This document shows positions 5,871-9,929 of a stretch of DNA of 9,929 nucleotides, piece by piece (positions within the stretch are counted from its first letter, which is position 1; each line of letters starts with the position of its first letter). The notes under the pieces were generated by a model that was not told the DNA's origin, did not search any database, and was given only the letters and a program-made list of their open reading frames with translations. The DNA is from Rhodospirillales bacterium (lineage in GTDB: Bacteria; Pseudomonadota; Alphaproteobacteria; Reyranellales; Reyranellaceae): NCBI GenBank assembly GCA_013205335.1, contig JABMNB010000369.1, positions 1-9,929 on the forward strand, in the 5' to 3' direction. The position numbers and the translations under genes were made by a program.

Positions 5871-7826
5871 GGACGCCCCTTTGCCATGCAGGAGGCCCAG
5901 CTCGTCCTCATCCTGATGCTGCAGCGGTTCGATTTCGTGCTCGACGACCCTTCCTACACACTGAAGATCCACGAGACGCTGACGCTCAAGCCCGAAGGGC
6001 TGCGCATCCGCGCGCGGGCGCGCCGCACGGGGACCTCGCTGCGGCGCAGCGCCGTGCCCTCGACACCGCAGAAGGCGCTGACGCCGCAGCCCGCTCGGCG
6101 CCTCGCCTCGGACGCTGCCGCAACACCGCTGCTGATCCTGTATGGCAGCAATACCGGTTCGTCGGAGGCGTTCGCCAACCGCATCGCCGACGAGGCGCCG
6201 GCCAACGGCTTCGCGCCGACCGTGGCGGCGATGGACGATTATGCGGGCAATCTGCCGCGCGAGGGAGCGATCGTCGTGGTCACGGCCTCCTACGAAGGCC
6301 AGCCGCCGGACAATGCCCGCCAGTTCGTCTCCTCTGTCGAGGCGCTGCAGGAGGGCGCGTTGGCCGGTGCCCGCTTCGCCGTGTTCGGATGCGGCAACCG
6401 GCAATGGGCGCGCACCTATCAGGCGGTTCCAAAGCGGGTCGACGCAGCCCTCGCCAGGGCCGGCGCCACGCGCCTCGCCGAGCGCGGCGAGACGGATTCG
6501 GGTGGCGACTTCTTCGGCGCCTTCGACGAATGGTGGGCGGGCTTCCTGCCGCGCCTGCGCGAGGCGCTGGGCAAGGAGGCCGCTGCCGCGCCGGCCGCGG
6601 CCGGATTGCAGGTGGAATACGTCAAGGACGGTCGCGAGGGCGCGCTGCGACTGGGCGATCTGCAACGGGGCATCGTGGTCGAGAACCGCGAGCTGGTTGA
6701 CATGAGCGCGCCCAACGCGCGGTCGAAGCGGCACCTCGAATTCTTGCTGCCGGACGGGATGAGCTACCAGGCGGGAGACTACCTGGCCGTCCTGGCGACG
6801 AATCCGCAGGAGCTGGTCGATCGCGTACTGCGCCGCTTCGGTCTGGCGCGCGACACACTCGTGGTGCTTCGTCGCGACGGCGCGGCCAGCCTGCCGACCG
6901 GCCGGCCGGTCAGCTGCGGCGAGCTGCTGTCGAACTACGTGGAACTGGCCCAGCCCGCGACGCGCGCCCAGGTGGCCGCACTGGCCGCGGCCACGCCCTG
7001 TCCACCCGAGCAGGCCGAACTGGAGGCCATGGCGGGCGAGGCATACGGCACGCTCGTACTGAAGCAGAGGTGCAGCGTCCTCGACCTGCTCGACCGTTTC
7101 CAGTCCTGCGCACTGGGCTTCGGTCCCTATCTCGACATGCTGCCGCCCATGCGGGCCCGGCAGTACTCAATCTCGTCGTCGCCGCTGTGGAAGCCCGACC
7201 ATGTCACACTGACCGTCGCCGTCGTCGACGCGCCGGCCTATTCGGGGAACGGCACCTTTCGCGGCGTGGCCTCGTCCTATCTGGCGCATCTGCAGCCGGG
7301 CGACCGCATCTCCCTGGCGGTGCGCCCTTCCAACGCCCGCTTCCATCCGCCGGCGGATCCCAGGATACCGCTCATCATGATCTGCGCCGGCTCCGGCATC
7401 GCGCCGTTTCGCGGCTTCCTGCAGGAGCGCGCGACTCAGAAGCAGGGCGGCCAGGACGTGGGACCGGCCTTGCTCTTCTTCGGCACCAACCATGAAGGCG
7501 TCGACTATCTCTATCGCGACGAACTCGAGCAATGGCAGGCGGCGGGTGTCGTCACTGTCCTGCCGGCCTTCTCGCTGCAGCCTCGCGGTGAGGTCTCCTT
7601 CGTGCAGCATCGGGTGTGGGAAGAGCGCGCCCGCATCGTGGAACTCTTCCGGGCGGGCGGCAGCGTCTATGTCTGCGGCGACGGGCAGTACATGGCGCCG
7701 GCCGTGCGCGAAACGCTGGTGCGAATCTATCGCGAGGCATCGGGCGCCAGCGATGCCGAGGCGCAGAAGTGGGTCGAGGTCGTCGAACATGAGCATGGGC
7801 GTTTCGTTTCCGACGTCTTCGCCTGA
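5871..7826 (+). CDS. P450 C-terminal end plus diflavin (FMN/FAD) reductase, 3' piece of the fusion
   Basis: Residues 408-1058 of the repaired protein. It starts with the missing end of the heme domain (GRPFAMQEAQLVL, then a stretch matching BM3 'ETLTLKPEG', 442-450). FMN domain: LYGSNTGSSEAFA (498-509), TASYEGQPPDNA (545-556), FGCGNRQWA (579-587). FAD domain: RQYSISSSP (837-845). NAD(P)H domain: AGSGIAPFRGF (913-923), DYLYRDEL (952-959), VCGDGQYMAPAV (1008-1019). Residues that hold the NADPH 2'-phosphate in BM3 are changed: Arg966 to Leu976, Lys972 to Val982, Tyr974 to Phe984; the FAD-shielding Trp1046 is Phe1057. NADH use is therefore plausible. No good start is visible for separate translation: ATG 5808 has GGAGA touching it, and ATG 5829 has no Shine-Dalgarno. 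TGA at 7824-7826. Confidence 0.92.
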   Translation, partial: GRPFAMQEAQLVLILMLQRFDFVLDDPSYTLKIHETLTLKPEGLRIRARARRTGTSLRRSAVPSTPQKALTPQPARRLASDAAATPLLILYGSNTGSSEAFANRIADEAPANGFAPTVAAMDDYAGNLPREGAIVVVTASYEGQPPDNARQFVSSVEALQEGALAGARFAVFGCGNRQWARTYQAVPKRVDAALARAGATRLAERGETDSGGDFFGAFDEWWAGFLPRLREALGKEAAAAPAAAGLQVEYVKDGREGALRLGDLQRGIVVENRELVDMSAPNARSKRHLEFLLPDGMSYQAGDYLAVLATNPQELVDRVLRRFGLARDTLVVLRRDGAASLPTGRPVSCGELLSNYVELAQPATRAQVAALAAATPCPPEQAELEAMAGEAYGTLVLKQRCSVLDLLDRFQSCALGFGPYLDMLPPMRARQYSISSSPLWKPDHVTLTVAVVDAPAYSGNGTFRGVASSYLAHLQPGDRISLAVRPSNARFHPPADPRIPLIMICAGSGIAPFRGFLQERATQKQGGQDVGPALLFFGTNHEGVDYLYRDELEQWQAAGVVTVLPAFSLQPRGEVSFVQHRVWEERARIVELFRAGGSVYVCGDGQYMAPAVRETLVRIYREASGASDAEAQKWVEVVEHEHGRFVSDVFA

Positions 7827-7912
7827 GCCCCGGCGGGGCGGCTCACATAACCACATTGCGACGGGCCGGGGCCGGGTCTAAGCCAGGGGCGGAAACGCAG
7901 AGGATGCCGGTC
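7827..7912 (+). other. Short gap between P450 fusion and propionyl-CoA synthetase genes
   Basis: 86 bases directly after the P450 stop codon. It holds a small GC hairpin, GCCCC-GGC-GGGGC (7827-7839), without a following T run, and a G/C-rich stretch (7862-7876). I see no convincing promoter, so read-through from the P450 gene is the simpler reading, though a separate start cannot be excluded. Confidence 0.3.
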
Positions 7913-9823
7913 ATGGCTGTTGGCGACAAATATCGTGCGCTGCATGCGCGGTCGCTCCAGGATCCCGAGGGATTCTGGTCCGAGCAGGCTGCGGCGATCG
8001 ACTGGACGAAGCGCTGGGACAAGGTGCTCGACCGGGCGAATCCGCCTTTCTATCGCTGGTTCGAGGGCGGCGAACTCAACGCCTGCCACAATGCGCTCGA
8101 CCGCCATGTCGACGGTGGGCGCGCCGAGCAGGCGGCACTGATCTACGATTCGCCGCTCGCCAACACGAAGAAGACCTTCACCTATCGCGAGCTGCGCGAC
8201 CAGGTGGCGCGCATAGCCGGGATGATTGCGGCACAGGGCGTGGCCAAGGGCGATCGCGTCATCCTCTACATGCCGATGATCCCCGAAGCGGTGATGGCGA
8301 TGCTCGCCTGCGCACGGCTCGGCGCGATCCATTCGGTGGTGTTCGGCGGCTTCGCGGCCAATGAACTGTCGACCCGCATCGACGATTGCGCGCCGAAGCT
8401 GATCCTCACCGCGTCGTGCGGCATCGAGCCATCGCGCATCGTGCAATACAAGCCGCTGGTCGACCAGGCGATCGAGCAGGCCAAACACAAGGTGCCGCGG
8501 GTCATCCTGCTGCAGCGCCCGCAATGTGCCGCGACGATGGTGGCCGGTCGCGACCTCGACTGGAACGAGGCGCTCGCCACCGCGCAGCCGGTTCCTTGCG
8601 TGCCGGTGAAGGCCACAGATCCCCTCTACATCCTCTACACATCGGGCACGACCGGGCAGCCGAAGGGCGTGGTACGCGACACCGGCGGCTACTGCGTGGC
8701 GCTCGCCTGGTCGATGAAGAACCTCTACGGCGTCGAGCCGGGCGAGGTGTACTGGTGCGCCTCGGACGTGGGCTGGGTCGTGGGCCACAGCTACATCGTC
8801 TACGGGCCGCTGATCCATGGCGCGACCTCGATCCTCTACGAGGGCAAGCCGGTCGGCACGCCCGACGCGGGCGCCTTCTGGCGCGTGATCTCCGAGCACA
8901 AGGCGATGGCGCTGTTCACCGCGCCGACCGCGTTCCGCGCGATCAAGCGCGAGGACCCCGACGGCAAGCTGCTCGGGCAGTACGACCTCTCGAACTTCCG
9001 TACGCTGTTCCTGGCGGGAGAGCGCGGCGATCCGCCGACCGTCGAATGGGCGCAGAAGCTCCTGGGGGTCCCGGTGGTCGATCACTGGTGGCAGACCGAA
9101 ACCGGCTGGGCGATCTGTGGCAATTTCCAGGGCCTCGATCCGATGCCGGTGAAGCTCGGCTCTACCTCGGTGCCGTCGCCGGGCTGGCATCTCGACGTGC
9201 TGGACGAGAACGGCAAGCCGATGAAGCCCGGCGAGGTCGGTGCGTTGGCCGGCAAGCTGCCGCTGCCGCCGGGAACCTTCCCGACGCTGTGGAACGCCGA
9301 CGAGCGTTACAAGCAGAGCTACATGAGCGAGTTTCCCGGCTACTACAAAACCGGAGACGCGGGCTTCATCGACCAGGACGGCTACGTCTCGGTGATGACG
9401 CGGGTCGACGACGTGATCAACGTTGCCGGCCATCGCCTCTCGACGGGACAGATCGAAGAGGTGCTGGGCGCGCACAACGACGTCGCCGAGTGCGCGGTCA
9501 TCGGCATAGCCGATGAGTTGAAAGGGCAGGTGCCCCTCGGCTTCCTTGTGCTGAAGGCCGGCGTCAACCGGCCGCCGCATGAGATCACCGCTGAGGTCGT
9601 GCAGATGGTGCGCGATCGCATCGGCCCGGTCGCCTTCTTCAAGAGCGCATTGGTCGTGCAACGGCTGCCCAAGACGCGCTCCGGCAAGATCCTGCGAGGC
9701 ACGATGCAGAAGATGGCCGACAGCCAGCCGTGGACGCTGCCGGCCACGATCGAGGATCCGGCGGTGCTCGAAGAAATCAAGGACGGTCTGAAGACGGCCG
9801 GTTTCGCCAACAAGCAGGAGTAG
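7913..9823 (+). CDS. prpE: Propionyl-CoA synthetase (propionate--CoA ligase), PrpE type
   Basis: 636-residue AMP-forming short-chain acyl-CoA synthetase: converts propionate (often also acetate or other short acids), ATP and CoA into acyl-CoA, AMP and PPi in the cytoplasm. Motifs: N-terminal Acs/PrpE start region (FWSEQAAAIDW, 21-31), VVFGGFAANEL (142-152), P-loop YTSGTTGQPKG (242-252), ASDVGWVVGHSYIVYGPL (283-300), A5 WWQTETG (392-398), GYYKTGDAG (476-484), A8 RVDDVINVAGHRLSTG (497-512), and A10 RSGKILRG with Lys592, the site acetylated in Salmonella PrpE. Full family length. The TSGTTGQPKG loop and VVRDTGGY that follows fit PrpE/ACSS3 better than Acs. ATG 7913 is chosen: AGAGG lies at 7899-7903, 9 bases upstream, whereas it touches the alternative ATG at 7904; a TTG at 7856 would add non-conserved residues. 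The next gene starts 2 bases after the TAG. It may clear or use short acids left by odd-chain or branched-chain oxidation. Confidence 0.93.
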   Translation: MAVGDKYRALHARSLQDPEGFWSEQAAAIDWTKRWDKVLDRANPPFYRWFEGGELNACHNALDRHVDGGRAEQAALIYDSPLANTKKTFTYRELRDQVARIAGMIAAQGVAKGDRVILYMPMIPEAVMAMLACARLGAIHSVVFGGFAANELSTRIDDCAPKLILTASCGIEPSRIVQYKPLVDQAIEQAKHKVPRVILLQRPQCAATMVAGRDLDWNEALATAQPVPCVPVKATDPLYILYTSGTTGQPKGVVRDTGGYCVALAWSMKNLYGVEPGEVYWCASDVGWVVGHSYIVYGPLIHGATSILYEGKPVGTPDAGAFWRVISEHKAMALFTAPTAFRAIKREDPDGKLLGQYDLSNFRTLFLAGERGDPPTVEWAQKLLGVPVVDHWWQTETGWAICGNFQGLDPMPVKLGSTSVPSPGWHLDVLDENGKPMKPGEVGALAGKLPLPPGTFPTLWNADERYKQSYMSEFPGYYKTGDAGFIDQDGYVSVMTRVDDVINVAGHRLSTGQIEEVLGAHNDVAECAVIGIADELKGQVPLGFLVLKAGVNRPPHEITAEVVQMVRDRIGPVAFFKSALVVQRLPKTRSGKILRGTMQKMADSQPWTLPATIEDPAVLEEIKDGLKTAGFANKQE

Positions 9824-9825
9824 AT

Positions 9826-9929
9826 ATGAGTCTCGATATCAATCGCCCCGACCTCACCGTTGGCGTCGTGGGAACCGGCGCCATGGGCCGCGGCATCGCT
9901 CAGGTCACCGCGCAGGGCGGCATGAAGGC
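9826..9929 (+). CDS. 3-hydroxyacyl-CoA dehydrogenase, 5' end only (runs off the window)
   Basis: 34 codons are visible. The start MSLDINRPDL leads into the Rossmann nucleotide-binding motif VGTGAMGRGIAQVTAQGG (15-32), with GxGxxG at Gly16, Gly18 and Gly21, as in NAD-dependent 3-hydroxyacyl- or 3-hydroxybutyryl-CoA dehydrogenases (FadB/PaaH/Hbd type), which oxidise 3-hydroxyacyl-CoA in beta-oxidation. AGGAG (9816-9820) lies 5 bases before the ATG and overlaps the end of the propionyl-CoA synthetase gene, so the two are translationally close and share an operon. Whether it is the short (~300 residues) or long (~500 residues) type cannot be seen. A 3-hydroxyisobutyrate dehydrogenase-like protein also carries GxGxMG, but the GRGIAQVTAQ run favours the acyl-CoA family. 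Confidence 0.85.
   Translation, partial: MSLDINRPDLTVGVVGTGAMGRGIAQVTAQGGMK

Larger units (their letters stand above)
4649..7826 (+). pseudogene. CYP102 (P450-BM3-like) self-sufficient P450/reductase fusion, frameshifted at 5870
   Basis: As it stands no single frame encodes the whole fusion. Dropping C5870 gives one 1058-residue protein that matches BM3 (about 1049 residues) from end to end: heme domain (1-455), linker (about 456-490), FMN domain (about 491-640), FAD/NAD(P)H domain (about 650-1058). Such enzymes are soluble and hydroxylate fatty acids or related substrates near the chain end, with electrons passing from NAD(P)H through FAD and FMN to heme. Both halves are intact, with no stop codon or other decay, so this is either a very recent mutation or a sequencing/assembly error. 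It is placed here as a disrupted gene for that reason only. It is the first plus-strand gene of a probable operon with the propionyl-CoA synthetase and 3-hydroxyacyl-CoA dehydrogenase genes. The two pieces are described separately. Confidence 0.85.

Noticed and set aside
5876..5882. Programmed +1 frameshift at the CCCC-TTT run
   Set aside because: A slip there would give Cys-Ile-Arg-Thr-Pro-Phe and lose the conserved Gly after Cys-Ile. The alignment puts the lesion at 5870, where no slippery sequence exists, and CYP102 fusions are not known to need frameshifting.
4445..5911. Long minus-strand frame opposite the P450 heme domain
   Set aside because: Shadow of the P450 gene; the plus strand matches CYP102 throughout.
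7827..7839. GCCCC-GGC-GGGGC hairpin after the P450 stop as a terminator
   Set aside because: Only 5 bp, tight loop and no T run. Such pairs are frequent in GC-rich DNA, and the downstream gene is a likely operon partner.
7727..9661. 644-codon minus-strand frame opposite propionyl-CoA synthetase
   Set aside because: Shadow frame of low-complexity His/Arg/Asp/Gly sequence; the plus strand is a full PrpE.

Overview
The window looks like a piece of chromosome from a high-GC proteobacterium. An alphaproteobacterium of the Bradyrhizobium/Reyranella type is my best guess. The clues are the strong G/C bias at third codon positions, a Bug-type (tripartite tricarboxylate transporter) substrate-binding protein, and a CYP102-like P450/reductase fusion beside acyl-CoA metabolism genes. 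The genus is inferred from gene content only. I saw no tRNA, rRNA, CRISPR array, insertion sequence or phage gene, and the window is almost fully coding.

Left half, minus strand (82-4466, read right to left): a periplasmic Bug-family solute-binding protein (3498-4466), then an AMP-forming medium/long-chain acyl-CoA ligase (1557-3443), then a membrane-anchored protein of unknown function with a proline-rich stretch and a cysteine-rich C-terminal domain, perhaps SrfA-like (82-1455). The first two are 54 bases apart and are probably co-transcribed. A hairpin at the ligase stop codon may separate the third. The ligase carries an unusual histone-H1-like Lys/Ala/Arg-rich tail of about 85 residues ahead of a complete enzyme.

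Centre: a divergent intergenic region (4467-4648) holds a 19-bp inverted repeat that could be an operator, and a hairpin able to mask the Shine-Dalgarno site of the binding-protein gene.

Right half, plus strand (4649-9929): a self-sufficient P450 of the CYP102 (P450-BM3) type, broken by one extra base at 5870 just after the heme cysteine; a propionyl-CoA synthetase (PrpE type, 7913-9823); and, 2 bases later, the start of a 3-hydroxyacyl-CoA dehydrogenase cut by the window edge. Without the extra base the P450 fusion would be 1058 residues, close to BM3's length.

The genes suggest a carboxylate/fatty-acid module: uptake of an organic acid, CoA activation (two ligases), hydroxylation by the P450 and beta-oxidation-like dehydrogenation. 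The shared pathway is inference. The most interesting points are the frameshift in the P450 fusion, the natural replacement of the BM3 residues that bind the NADPH 2'-phosphate and shield FAD (R966 to Leu, K972 to Val, W1046 to Phe), and the histone-like tail on the acyl-CoA ligase. No wholly new multi-gene system was evident.
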